The translations under genes were made by a program, and so were the position numbers. The notes below the pieces were generated by a model that saw only the letters and a list, made by a program, of their open reading frames with translations, had not been told where the DNA came from and did not search any database. Shown here in pieces: positions 31,605 to 41,583 of a DNA stretch of 64,000 nt (its first letter is position 1; the number at the start of each line of letters is the position of its first letter). The DNA lies in assembly GCF_009193325.2 (NCBI RefSeq), contig NZ_CP059856.1:558001-622000 (forward strand), in the 5' to 3' direction. Source of the DNA: Bacteroides zhangwenhongii. Lineage in GTDB: Bacteria; Bacteroidota; Bacteroidia; Bacteroidales; Bacteroidaceae.

Positions 31605-33392
31605 TTATTTCCAACCGGCATTCTGTTCCAGATTGCTCCACTTCATTACTTCAGCAAAAGGTATTGGCCCGTAAATCATATACTCCTCATACTTTCTTTT
31701 CTCTACCGTAAGCGGAGAGTAGTTCATTATAGAACCGCTCTTGCTTATTTCCACCCCAAGAGCAGTTTCATTCAGTTTGGTCAAATCAACATTCCAGCGA
31801 CGTAAATCCCAGAAACGGAAATTCTCAAAACAAAGTTCGATACGGCGTTCATTACGGATTAGTTCACGCATCTTGTCTTTATTATCCTTTATACTCTCCA
31901 AATAAGCATCTCCATTATCCAGACCTAAACCGGCACGCGTACGAATGGCTTTGATTACATCATAAGCACTAAAAAGATGTCCATGATTATTCTGTGGTCC
32001 CCAAGCCTCATTAGCCGCCTCCGCATAAATCAGAAACATCTCTGTATAACGGATACGTGCCGTATAATGCTTCTTCTTTGTATTATACTGTGAATTAGGG
32101 TTACACTCTTTACGCAATAGTTTCCGCAAGTAATAACCTGTACGAGTAGACTTTCCGCTTTCCTTATTCACAACGTCCGTATTCGTACCGTAAGTCCCTG
32201 TAATAATTTCCGTATCACTAGGACCTTGCTTGCTACCATTGTAAACGATGTATTTTGCCAAACGCGGATCACGGTTATCATACGGGTTTTCTGCATTGTA
32301 ATTGCCTGATGTTTCAGAAATAGGGTAACCATTCGCCATAGGAAAGGCATCCACCAGATTCTGGGTAGGATTGACACGACCGTTTCCGTAAAGTGATGGA
32401 GGGAAGTTAGCTGTTTCCAATGTATTATTATCATCTGTACTACTACGCCAAATAACCTCAGCGGGACTGCCGCCCGTTCCATAATCTTTATCCGCAAGTG
32501 TATACCACTCCAATCCATCTGCATCCAGCCCGCAGCCGCCGCCACCGTTAGCTTTCTCTATAATTTCAGCAGCATAATCGGCAGCTTGTTCCCAAGTCAT
32601 TCCCGACCCGCTTTGAAATGCCGGACTGGCAGCTAACAGAGCCGTTTGTGCACGGACTGCCAATGCAATCCGTCCGCTCATCAACCCTCTATATTCTTCA
32701 CCACAAACACGCCGATAATCACTCGCATTCGTCACACCGATGTTTTTATATTTTTCCGGTATCTCACTATCTGCAAATTTCTTATAATCGAGCGGCAATA
32801 ATTCGATAGCCTTACCGGCATCTTCCATTATTTGCTTCACGCAATCGGAATAAGTGGCACGAGCATGATTAAAATCCGCATCCGGTCCTTCCGATTTCAA
32901 AATAATAGGTACTCCCATCAATGTGCCGTCCGCAATCTTGCCACCATGTGCACGTAACAAATAATACATATGCAGTGCACGCAACCCATAAGCCTCTCCT
33001 TTCAAACGATCAAGAAACATGGTAGAGATACGTTCATCTTTTGCCCATTCTACCTTATCTACATTCTCCAAAAAAAGATTGATATACTGGATAGCATTGA
33101 AACGATTCTGCCACTGGGAAACCGGATTATTATTGGCAGTCCAGGAACCTGTAGCCATTCGCAGATAGTTACTGGAAATCTCATTAGTCACAGCATCATC
33201 CGTAGCCAAGTCACTTGTAGGTGAAGTTTCGTAAGGAAGTATAATATAAGCGTTCGCAAGTATACCCTGCGCATAGCTCGGTTCTTTATACATAGCCTCA
33301 AGATCTCTGTTGTTCTCCAGTGCCGGTTCAAACAAATCGTCACAAGCAGTCAGCAGAGGTAAGAAAGCCAATAATTTGAATATATTTTTCAT
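31605..33392 (-). CDS. xusD: SusD-like surface xylan-binding lipoprotein (second pair), XusD-like
   Basis: A 595-residue SusD/RagB-family lipoprotein. Signal peptide MKNIFKLLAFLPLLTAC with the lipid Cys at residue 17. Helical TPR-rich sections include LKGEAYGLRALHMYYLLRAHGG and YTEMFLIYAEAANEAWG. The C-terminal RRIELCFENFRFWDLRRWN is a strong family marker. SusD proteins sit as lids on SusC porins and hand oligosaccharides to them. It follows its SusC partner by 33 bp in the leftward operon and precedes the XusE-like protein. Ligand inferred as xylan fragments from the locus. Confidence 0.95.
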   Translation of the reverse strand: MKNIFKLLAFLPLLTACDDLFEPALENNRDLEAMYKEPSYAQGILANAYIILPYETSPTSDLATDDAVTNEISSNYLRMATGSWTANNNPVSQWQNRFNAIQYINLFLENVDKVEWAKDERISTMFLDRLKGEAYGLRALHMYYLLRAHGGKIADGTLMGVPIILKSEGPDADFNHARATYSDCVKQIMEDAGKAIELLPLDYKKFADSEIPEKYKNIGVTNASDYRRVCGEEYRGLMSGRIALAVRAQTALLAASPAFQSGSGMTWEQAADYAAEIIEKANGGGGCGLDADGLEWYTLADKDYGTGGSPAEVIWRSSTDDNNTLETANFPPSLYGNGRVNPTQNLVDAFPMANGYPISETSGNYNAENPYDNRDPRLAKYIVYNGSKQGPSDTEIITGTYGTNTDVVNKESGKSTRTGYYLRKLLRKECNPNSQYNTKKKHYTARIRYTEMFLIYAEAANEAWGPQNNHGHLFSAYDVIKAIRTRAGLGLDNGDAYLESIKDNKDKMRELIRNERRIELCFENFRFWDLRRWNVDLTKLNETALGVEISKSGSIMNYSPLTVEKRKYEEYMIYGPIPFAEVMKWSNLEQNAGWK

Positions 33393-33425
33393 AATTTCGT
33401 TCTTTAATTATTGAAATAATCTGTA

Positions 33426-36260
33426 TTAGAAAGTTGCAGTCACACCTAAATTATAGAAGCGGCATTGCGGGCTGGAGCCAACATTCAATTCCAGCGCCTT
33501 GCGTTCCTTGGATATTGTGAGCAAATCAGAACCGCTGATATATGCGGATACTCCATGAACAAAACTATTCTTAAACCACTTGGAAGGCAGGTCATACGTG
33601 ACCTGTACTTTTGCCAAACGGAAAGCATCCGTCTTATACATCCAGAAGTCGGAAGAATAAAAGTTATTAGTTCCACTTTCTGTAGTCAAACGCGGATAAG
33701 TAGCTGTTGCTGCCGTTTCCGGAGTCCAACGCCCCCGGACTACTGCCGAGTATTTATCTTCACCGGATATCCAATAATAAGACTCGTTGTTTTTCATGGC
33801 ATGTCCGCCAAACTCACCTGTACCCAATACAAAGAAAGTTAATCCTTTCCATTTAGCAGTCAAGTTTATACCCAACGCCAAGGGAGCTCCATACCAACCG
33901 CCACGAGCCAGATAAACCTGATCTTTATCATCAATTATACCGTCATTATTCTGATCTACATATTTCAAATCACCCGGTCTTATTGTACCGCCAAGACGCT
34001 GTTCAGGAGAATCTATGATGTCCTGCTCATCCTTGAAGAATCCGATGCACTGTAATCCCCAAATACCGTCAACAGCATATCCTTTACGGTATTGGTATTT
34101 ATCCTGATGCAATTCATCCCGCTTGGTAGCTTTCGTTGTATAGTAAGTTCCGGTAACGCCCGCTGTAAAATCAACCTTACCGAAACGTTTGTTGTAGTTT
34201 ACGTTGAAATCAAATCCCATGCGACGGTCATTATCGTAGTTGATGTACGGACGAAACGAAGCGGTCGGATAATAAGTGAAGAAATACTCCGGATACTGAG
34301 TAGTAGAAGTCACGATTTTACCTTCGATTGAATTAACAAAGAAAGATGCATCCGCTGTTATCATCCGGTTCCATAAAGAAGTTTTCAGATTAACAGAAAG
34401 CTCTTTACGCCTGATAAAGCTCAAGTCTTCATTCGCCCCTTGTTTAGAGTTAGTAGAGTGTAGTGATACACTCTCGCGCCATCCCCACCATGCACCGTCT
34501 GATTGGTTGTAATAACCATCATACATATAATAGTTGTCAATTCCCAAATCCGTATTCAAGATACTGCCAGACACACTCAACATCAGTTCGTCCACTACCG
34601 GAGATTTTTCCAGAAAGCTCTCGTTGGATAATCTCCAGCCCAATGTCAAAGAAGGTGAGAAAGCATTACGATGTCCCGGAGCCAACTTTGCAGAATGTAT
34701 AACAGCCCCACCAAAATCGGCATAATATTTATTGCGGAAGTTATATCCCAACTGCATGCCCAAATTTACATTGCTTGTCTTATGATATTCTCCTGAATAA
34801 CTTTGTTGATAACCGGAGGCTATTAACATGGCAGCCAAATGATGATCATCATTAAAAGTGTTCTCGTAATCGAACTGACCGGAGAATAAAACAGTCTGGT
34901 TATCCGAACTGCCGCTGATATTCTGCACACCAGACTTCTTATCCTCATTGTATTTTGTCAAACCGACAATAATATCTTTCCCCCCATTATTAGACCAGGT
35001 AGGAGCATATGTGGCATAGCTGTTATTATAAGAAGTGATATAAGCAGTAGAGTAATCTACAGAAAACCGAGTATGAAAAGAGAGTCCTTTCAACACCTTG
35101 TCCAAACCAATGTTCACTCCCGCATCAAACTGGAACGAACGATCTGTTGCTTTGCTATAACCTGAAGCATAATAATCGCCAAATACATTTGTCATATCAG
35201 ATTGTGTTCCTGCCAAAAAGTATTTTCCATCAACTATATTATTGCTATTCGCCACCAAATCCCATGCACTGGCTGCATTTGCATCAATATAGCTCAACGG
35301 AATCAACGGAGAAATACGATTGGGACGCAATGTAGATGCCGCACTCCAATAATAAGAGCCATTGGCACTACGACGTGAATAGAAAGATACTTTAGCATTC
35401 ACATAAGCTGTAATAAAGTCATTCAATGTCAAATCTACGTTACCGCGAATATTTAAACCATTGGTCCCATTATGCTTCGCTTCACCGATTTTGAAAACGT
35501 CATTGGAACGAAGATAATTTATATTCGTATAAAAATGGGCACGATGATTGCCACCCGAAATTTCGGCTGTAACATCCGAACGATTATATGCCTTCTTGAT
35601 ATAGTCCGACGAATACATATTCACATTAGCATAACGATAAGGATTCTCACCGGATCCATAATGGTAAATATCTTCCGCGCTATAGAGAGTACCGAGCCCG
35701 TCATTGGCACGTGCTTCATTATAAAGAGTCATGTATTCGGCCGAACCTAAATATTCGGGGTAACTCTTTGCGACATAAAACCCTGTATTAGCACGTACAT
35801 CTACTTGAAGGTCCGTACTCTTACCTCTTTTGGTTGTAATCATAATTACTCCTTTAGCCGCACGACTACCATAGAGCACCACAGCTTGCGCACCTTTCAA
35901 AAAGGTTATTTGGCTGATTTCCGTAGGAGAAATATAATCAATATTGCGAGGTACCCCGTCCACCAATATCAGCTTTTCATCCATTCCCCACAATGAGTTT
36001 CCATTGTAACCACCGACATATCCCTGCATATCGGTCAAGCTCCATGTATTGTAATTTTTCTTCGTCAATTCCTCTACATTTACTACTGAGACACCTCCTA
36101 ATAAATTGCTCTGAGAAACCTTTCGGAAAGCTACCTGCACCAACGAATCGTTTTGCAGCGAACTTGCATTATCCCCTGCCAACTCTTGTGCACCGGTAGA
36201 AATAACAACCGGAAAAACAAGCACTGCACTGAGAATGAGTCTTCTATATATATGTTTCAT
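33426..36260 (-). CDS. xusC: SusC-like TonB-dependent receptor (second pair), XusC-like, without N-terminal CarboxypepD-like domain
   Basis: A 944-residue outer-membrane TonB-dependent transporter. The signal peptide (to about residue 24) is followed almost at once by a TonB-box-like LVQVAFRKVSQSNLLGG and the plug domain (DEKLILVDGVPRNIDYISPTEI, YGSRAAKGVIMITTKRG). The ~90-residue carboxypeptidase-regulatory-like domain present in the first SusC of this operon is absent, which explains the shorter length. A 22-strand barrel follows, ending in an aromatic residue (NLGVTATF). It pairs with the SusD gene 33 bp downstream and probably imports xylo-oligosaccharides of a size or decoration different from the first pair; that part is inference. 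Confidence 0.95.
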   Translation of the reverse strand: MKHIYRRLILSAVLVFPVVISTGAQELAGDNASSLQNDSLVQVAFRKVSQSNLLGGVSVVNVEELTKKNYNTWSLTDMQGYVGGYNGNSLWGMDEKLILVDGVPRNIDYISPTEISQITFLKGAQAVVLYGSRAAKGVIMITTKRGKSTDLQVDVRANTGFYVAKSYPEYLGSAEYMTLYNEARANDGLGTLYSAEDIYHYGSGENPYRYANVNMYSSDYIKKAYNRSDVTAEISGGNHRAHFYTNINYLRSNDVFKIGEAKHNGTNGLNIRGNVDLTLNDFITAYVNAKVSFYSRRSANGSYYWSAASTLRPNRISPLIPLSYIDANAASAWDLVANSNNIVDGKYFLAGTQSDMTNVFGDYYASGYSKATDRSFQFDAGVNIGLDKVLKGLSFHTRFSVDYSTAYITSYNNSYATYAPTWSNNGGKDIIVGLTKYNEDKKSGVQNISGSSDNQTVLFSGQFDYENTFNDDHHLAAMLIASGYQQSYSGEYHKTSNVNLGMQLGYNFRNKYYADFGGAVIHSAKLAPGHRNAFSPSLTLGWRLSNESFLEKSPVVDELMLSVSGSILNTDLGIDNYYMYDGYYNQSDGAWWGWRESVSLHSTNSKQGANEDLSFIRRKELSVNLKTSLWNRMITADASFFVNSIEGKIVTSTTQYPEYFFTYYPTASFRPYINYDNDRRMGFDFNVNYNKRFGKVDFTAGVTGTYYTTKATKRDELHQDKYQYRKGYAVDGIWGLQCIGFFKDEQDIIDSPEQRLGGTIRPGDLKYVDQNNDGIIDDKDQVYLARGGWYGAPLALGINLTAKWKGLTFFVLGTGEFGGHAMKNNESYYWISGEDKYSAVVRGRWTPETAATATYPRLTTESGTNNFYSSDFWMYKTDAFRLAKVQVTYDLPSKWFKNSFVHGVSAYISGSDLLTISKERKALELNVGSSPQCRFYNLGVTATF

Positions 36261-36302
36261 TGTTTATTCATTTATAATTATACATTCAGTAACCATAAGG
36301 AA

Positions 36303-38303
36303 TTACCATCCCGGATTCTGCGGGAATTCAGCATACAGATACACGTCATTATCCAATAAGGGGAACCAGTAATGCTTCGTTCCAAATACCCGTTTCAAAA
36401 TAGTCACCTCACGGAAGTTTCTCACTTCTGCCTCTGCCGGATCATTATTCTTATAAAAGTCTTCATTCTCTACACGTTCGAATTCTTGTGAAGTCTTAAT
36501 AGTATAGGGTTCTTCGGTCAGCAGCAACCAACGCTGCAAATCGTTAAAGCGGAAACCTTCGAAAGACAACTCGACAGCACGTTCACGACGAACTTCATCC
36601 ATAAATTTCTGGGAATTAGAAATATATTCCGGACAAAGAGTACCTTTTTCATCACCCGGCTCTCCTCCACCAACAGGGCCTACTCCCGCACGTTTACGCA
36701 AAGTATTGATCGCATCTTCGGCCGTTTTACCAAAATTCGTAGATTTACCTGCAGCACCATCTACTGCCGCACAAGCTTCAGCGTACATCAGATAAATATC
36801 CGCCAAACGCATGTAAGGTAAGTATGTATGCAGGTTACCCGACCAATTATAGAGCCCATCATATTTATTAGCCTGATGCGGTACTAATTTCTGGATGAAA
36901 TAGCCGGTACGGCTGGCATTGGCCACGGCTCTCATAGCTCCACCCGTATACAGGGTGCAATAGCGCAAGAATTCCTTGTCTGCTTCAGGAATAGCTGCAT
37001 TGACATAATGGAATCCGTCAAAAACTATGTCATGATAAAAACGGGCATCACGATTTCTAAATGGAAAATTCTTTCTAAAACCGGATTTTGTTTCATCTTC
37101 ACTCAATGGCAAACCGTTCTCCATACCATACAAATTCACATAGTTGGCGGTAGGCTGGTGAATGATATTATCATGTTCAACCAAACCATAAATTTTAGGT
37201 CCCCACAATTTGGTCATATTCCAGTTACTACCGTTGAAGTCTTCGGACGGACCACGGAAAATAGCTTCTGTAGTACCCGGCATTTTCCAGTTCTGACCAG
37301 TAGTATAGAATATTTCAGAATAACTATCAGAAGCAGATGCCGATTTGGTATGATTGTAAATATCACTATAATCAAACTGCGCCAATGCATATTGCGTCTG
37401 CCCGCTTTCGACAAGTGTCAGTAACTCTCCGAATGCCTCTGCAGCTTTTTTTGCATATTCTGTATTGTAATTGTAAGTATTGCTTCCACCTAGCTGCGCA
37501 CCATGCTCCATCAAAGGACTGGCAGCCCAAAGATAATTCTTGCCCAGATAGCCTAATGCCATAATCTTGTTGATACGCAAATCATTCTTACCCGCGGTTT
37601 GTTTGCCAACAGTTGTGTTATCCCAATTAATAGGAAGCAAATCCGCTGCCATACGGAAATCGGCTGCCGCTTTATCCGCACATTCCTGATAACTCAGACG
37701 TGGCAAAGACATTTTCTCTGTAGCAGATAAGACTGTATCAATATAGGGCAATCCGCCAAAATATTGCATCATTTCAAAGTGCCACCATGCACGGAAAAAA
37801 TAAAGTTGACCGGCAATCAGATTTTTCTCCTCATCCGTAGCTTCCGTTAACCTTTCTAGATTAGCGATGCCAATGTTAGCCTTACGTATACAATACCATG
37901 CATGTGGCCACAGTGAATGTTTAAACTTAGCATTGCCGTCACTGTTCGGATGATAAGTAGCCGTAGGATCACTGCCGGTACGATAGAGCCAGCATTGATT
38001 ATTGGTAGACCATGCACGGAAGTTACCCAAATCGACCTGATGCGTCATGTGGCTGTCACCTTCCGGGTTGAATATTTCATCATCTCCCCAGTTCCAGGAA
38101 GTAGTATAATTGTTCTTCTCCTTATCAGGAATACAGTTGTATATTTCCTCGATAAACCCCTGAAAATTCCTAAAGTTCTTAAATGCTTCTTCTTCAGACA
38201 CGGTAGAGTCAGCTTCCTTGTCCAGATAGTCCTCACAAGATGAAAATCCCAACGAGAAGAGCAATAAGCTACCGCATAAAAGAGTTCTATATATTTTTCT
38301 CAT
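36303..38303 (-). CDS. xusB: SusD-like surface xylan-binding lipoprotein (first pair), XusB-like
   Basis: A 666-residue SusD/RagB-family protein starting at the ATG at 38303 (MRKIYRTLLCGSLLLFSLGFSSCEDYLDKEAD), with the lipid Cys at residue 23. An upstream in-frame ATG at 38333 would overlap the SusC stop and precede the signal peptide, so it is rejected. Family features are GQLYFFRAWWHFEMMQYFGGLPYIDT, MRLADIYLMYAEACAAVDG and RRERAVELSFEGFRFNDLQRW. It begins 10 bp after its SusC partner. It binds xylan or xylo-oligosaccharides at the surface and closes the SusC channel. Confidence 0.95.
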   Translation of the reverse strand: MRKIYRTLLCGSLLLFSLGFSSCEDYLDKEADSTVSEEEAFKNFRNFQGFIEEIYNCIPDKEKNNYTTSWNWGDDEIFNPEGDSHMTHQVDLGNFRAWSTNNQCWLYRTGSDPTATYHPNSDGNAKFKHSLWPHAWYCIRKANIGIANLERLTEATDEEKNLIAGQLYFFRAWWHFEMMQYFGGLPYIDTVLSATEKMSLPRLSYQECADKAAADFRMAADLLPINWDNTTVGKQTAGKNDLRINKIMALGYLGKNYLWAASPLMEHGAQLGGSNTYNYNTEYAKKAAEAFGELLTLVESGQTQYALAQFDYSDIYNHTKSASASDSYSEIFYTTGQNWKMPGTTEAIFRGPSEDFNGSNWNMTKLWGPKIYGLVEHDNIIHQPTANYVNLYGMENGLPLSEDETKSGFRKNFPFRNRDARFYHDIVFDGFHYVNAAIPEADKEFLRYCTLYTGGAMRAVANASRTGYFIQKLVPHQANKYDGLYNWSGNLHTYLPYMRLADIYLMYAEACAAVDGAAGKSTNFGKTAEDAINTLRKRAGVGPVGGGEPGDEKGTLCPEYISNSQKFMDEVRRERAVELSFEGFRFNDLQRWLLLTEEPYTIKTSQEFERVENEDFYKNNDPAEAEVRNFREVTILKRVFGTKHYWFPLLDNDVYLYAEFPQNPGW

Positions 38304-38313
38304 AGTACTTTGA

Positions 38314-41300
38314 TTATAATGTAAATTTAACACCTAAGTTGAAACGTTTCACCGTAGGATACGCCCCTTGATTGCCCGAACCTGCATAATTCGATTCACG
38401 GTCGTCCGGCATCTTAGACCATACCCATAAGTTGTTTCCATTTAAGTAAATCTTCAAATTTTTCACCCCGAGTTTTCGCACCCATCCATCTGTAAAGGTA
38501 TAGGCTATCTCTGCATTTTTCAGACGAATGTAAGAACCGTCATAATAGTATTGCGTACCATTACTGTAACCGCTCACCTTTGACAACCAGCGCGGAGTTA
38601 CAACATCGGCCGCATCGCCAGCCTCAGACCACCAACTACCCTGGTCGTACACCGTATTCATCTGACTGCCGAAACTGGTCAACTGAACGACACGAGTCAC
38701 ATTATTTACACCATAGAACTGTACAAAAGCGCTGAATCCCTTCCACTCAAAGCCAAGAGTAGCATTATATGTGTTCTGTGGAGTATCAGAGTAACCGTAA
38801 GGAGCTTGGTCCTTGCTGTCGACTACGCCATCACCATTGAAATCGACGATATAATAGTCTCCGGGAAGACGTTGTGAATTGTTTGTATCATGCTGCGGGC
38901 TACCAATCACATCGTCATAAGAATTCAAATATCCATTATCAATATATGCCTTATTCTGACCAATGGCATAACCAGCCACCTTTTGATACCCAGCCAACAA
39001 TGGAGCATCGTCTTTTTCAAGTATCTTATTTTCCGCATGGGTCATGCTCATATTAGCCCAAACGCGCATCCTATTGGAAAATGTCTTGTTGATACGAAGT
39101 TCCAACTCATAACCTTTGGTTCTAACCTTACCTAAGTTAGCGGTAACTGCTGTAGTACCAAAATAAGAAGGAATAGCCCGATCGCTTCCACCCACCAGAA
39201 TATCAGTACGTTTATCACGAAAGACTTCCACGCTACCTGCAAACAAGCCATCCAAAAACGAGTAATCAATACCAAAATTCAATTTCTTTACTTTCTCCCA
39301 ATGCACATCAGAATTACCTACTGCTGATTCACGATACCAAGTATATGGGCTTTCACCACGATCTACATCCAAAGACGAGGTTCCGCCGTAAGCCCATTGG
39401 TTCATATACAACCAACGTGTTTTTACATTATCATCACCAATTTCACCGTAAGAAGCACGAATTTTCAACATATCCAAAATTCTGCGTTCTTTCAAGAATT
39501 TCATAAACGGTTCTTCACTAACCATCCATCCGATAGCACCGGAATTAAAAAACGCAAAACGATTTTCTTTGCTGAACTTCTCGGAACCATTATAAGCACC
39601 ATTATATTCAATAAAATACCGATCCGACCAATTATAAGTAGTACGGAATGCCCAGTCTTCACGATAGTGAGGAATTTCACTTCCTGTAGCCGTTTCCTGA
39701 CGACTGAACAATCCCATAAGGGTAACATTATGCTTTCCAAAACTACGGGCCCAATTTAATTGTGCCTGATAATTAAGATTACGCTGTGTCGCCCAATTCT
39801 TGACTTCACCACCTTCCGTATTCCACATTACACCCTGCATAAAATCAAAACCAGTATTGTTGTCATACGACTTTTTATAACTGACCTCACCTGTATCCGG
39901 ATTAATCCATTTATGTTGTGCGTCGTTATATAGGTCATTGATACCGCGCTTCCATTCTACAAAAGTATTATCCCAAGAAACCATAGCTCTTGCACTCAAT
40001 CCTTTCGTTATAAAGCTCAAATCCTGCTCCAATGCAAAGTCAGTTGTTATCTGTGTAGTAGTGGTAGTCATCGTACCTCCCAATGACACATTTTCTGCAG
40101 AGTTGGTAACATTCGAGATATTCGGATAATATCCCCACGAACCATCCGAATATTTTGGAAGGAATACATCCGGAGCAATATTATACGCCCCCGCCCACTG
40201 CTGGGCAATCGACCAGTCGGCCGAACTATCATAATTGGAATTATTATAAGGAGTTTTCTTGTATCCATTAGAACCTGCTACATTAACCTTAAAAACAGTA
40301 CTCTTGGTTATCTGGAAATCCAGATTACTACGTACATTAATTCTGTCATACCCATAACCGGAATTATAATCACGCCCATTATCAAATACATCGAACAAGT
40401 CTCCCTCATGCACATAATCGACAGAAGCGAAATATTTTACAAATCGAGTACCACCGCTGACATTCACATTTGTATTGTAGGACATCGCATAGTCTTTGAA
40501 CAATACATCCTGCCAGTCCACATTCGGATAGCGTTCCGCTTCTTCCAAATTTGCCGGATTACGATACTTATTAATTATTGCCTGCGGCTTTATGTACGAC
40601 CATGAATCCGGATACAAGCTCAACTCATGCTCAATAGCCATATTGCGCGCCATCAAAGCATCATAAGAATCCAACTTGTTAGGAAGTTTGGAAGGTATCT
40701 TCATCGTGGCATTGGCTGCAATGTTTATTTGGGCAGCTCCCTCAGTTCCGCGTTTGGTCGTTACTAAAATGACACCATTTGCACCTTTCACACCATAAAC
40801 AGCAGTTGCAGAAGCATCCTTCAAGACAGAAATAGATTGTACAGAAGCAATATCCACACTGCTCATCGGACGTTCTATGCCATCCACCAGTACCAACGGG
40901 TCACTATTATTCCATGAACTAGTCCCACGTATTGTGATTTTCGGTTCTTCCTCACCCGGCATACCGGAGCTTTGAGTCGTTATAACCCCCGGCAGGTTAC
41001 CGGTTAACGCCGCACCAATATCAGAAATGCCAGCCGCCCGTTCCAATACTTTTCCAGTGGTCTGCGTGATAGCACCTACCACACTCGCTTTCTTCTGTTG
41101 TCCGTAACCTACAACTACGACTTCTTCCAGCTGTTTAGTATCATCTTCCAACACCACTTTAATAAGACCTTTGGAAACCACTTTTACTTCCTGTGGCTTC
41201 ATTCCTACATACGAAACAATAAGGGTAGACTTCTCATTGGGTACGGTCAATACAAAATTTCCATCTATATCTGAAATCGTACCTATTGAATTATTACCCT

Positions 41301-41463
41301 TTAAAACTACTGAGGCCCCAATAATCGTCTCACCATTACTGTCAAGAACTGTTCCCCTCACCGTCATTTCTTTTTGTGCTTGTGCTGTTACAAAACTAAA
41401 CAACATAAGGAGAAACAAGTAAGGAATCTTTTGAATTTTCTTCGTTACATTTTTCATTACCAT
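38314..41463 (-). CDS. xusA: SusC-like TonB-dependent receptor (first pair), XusA-like
   Basis: A 1049-residue outer-membrane transporter. After the signal peptide (to about residue 29, TAQAQ) comes a carboxypeptidase-regulatory-like domain (MTVRGTVLDSNGETIIGASV to about residue 105). A TonB-box-like region LEEVVVVGYGQQKK follows, then the plug (ITIRGTSSWNNSDPLVLVDG, YGVKGANGVILVTTKRG) and a large barrel ending NLGVKFTL. The ATG at 41457 (MKNVTKK) is an equally possible start. I see no -7 box in the 120-bp gap upstream, so transcription probably comes from the promoter at 43369-43376 through the preceding GH43 gene. It imports xylan-derived oligosaccharides with XusB. Confidence 0.95.
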   Translation of the reverse strand: MVMKNVTKKIQKIPYLFLLMLFSFVTAQAQKEMTVRGTVLDSNGETIIGASVVLKGNNSIGTISDIDGNFVLTVPNEKSTLIVSYVGMKPQEVKVVSKGLIKVVLEDDTKQLEEVVVVGYGQQKKASVVGAITQTTGKVLERAAGISDIGAALTGNLPGVITTQSSGMPGEEEPKITIRGTSSWNNSDPLVLVDGIERPMSSVDIASVQSISVLKDASATAVYGVKGANGVILVTTKRGTEGAAQINIAANATMKIPSKLPNKLDSYDALMARNMAIEHELSLYPDSWSYIKPQAIINKYRNPANLEEAERYPNVDWQDVLFKDYAMSYNTNVNVSGGTRFVKYFASVDYVHEGDLFDVFDNGRDYNSGYGYDRINVRSNLDFQITKSTVFKVNVAGSNGYKKTPYNNSNYDSSADWSIAQQWAGAYNIAPDVFLPKYSDGSWGYYPNISNVTNSAENVSLGGTMTTTTTQITTDFALEQDLSFITKGLSARAMVSWDNTFVEWKRGINDLYNDAQHKWINPDTGEVSYKKSYDNNTGFDFMQGVMWNTEGGEVKNWATQRNLNYQAQLNWARSFGKHNVTLMGLFSRQETATGSEIPHYREDWAFRTTYNWSDRYFIEYNGAYNGSEKFSKENRFAFFNSGAIGWMVSEEPFMKFLKERRILDMLKIRASYGEIGDDNVKTRWLYMNQWAYGGTSSLDVDRGESPYTWYRESAVGNSDVHWEKVKKLNFGIDYSFLDGLFAGSVEVFRDKRTDILVGGSDRAIPSYFGTTAVTANLGKVRTKGYELELRINKTFSNRMRVWANMSMTHAENKILEKDDAPLLAGYQKVAGYAIGQNKAYIDNGYLNSYDDVIGSPQHDTNNSQRLPGDYYIVDFNGDGVVDSKDQAPYGYSDTPQNTYNATLGFEWKGFSAFVQFYGVNNVTRVVQLTSFGSQMNTVYDQGSWWSEAGDAADVVTPRWLSKVSGYSNGTQYYYDGSYIRLKNAEIAYTFTDGWVRKLGVKNLKIYLNGNNLWVWSKMPDDRESNYAGSGNQGAYPTVKRFNLGVKFTL

Positions 41464-41583
41464 TAGTTTAAGATGTTAATTAACCACATTGTTTTCTAAT
41501 CATCATTCTTTTTTTAATTGCACTAGCCGTCATTATAAATACCACTCATAGTTACTAGTATTAGATTTATATAAAAAAAATAA

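Noticed and set aside
41549..41556. TAGTTACT site upstream of the first SusC gene as an HTCS site
   Set aside because: It has the GTTAC core but no partner 20-22 bp away on either side and no TAnnTTTG box at 30-31 bp.
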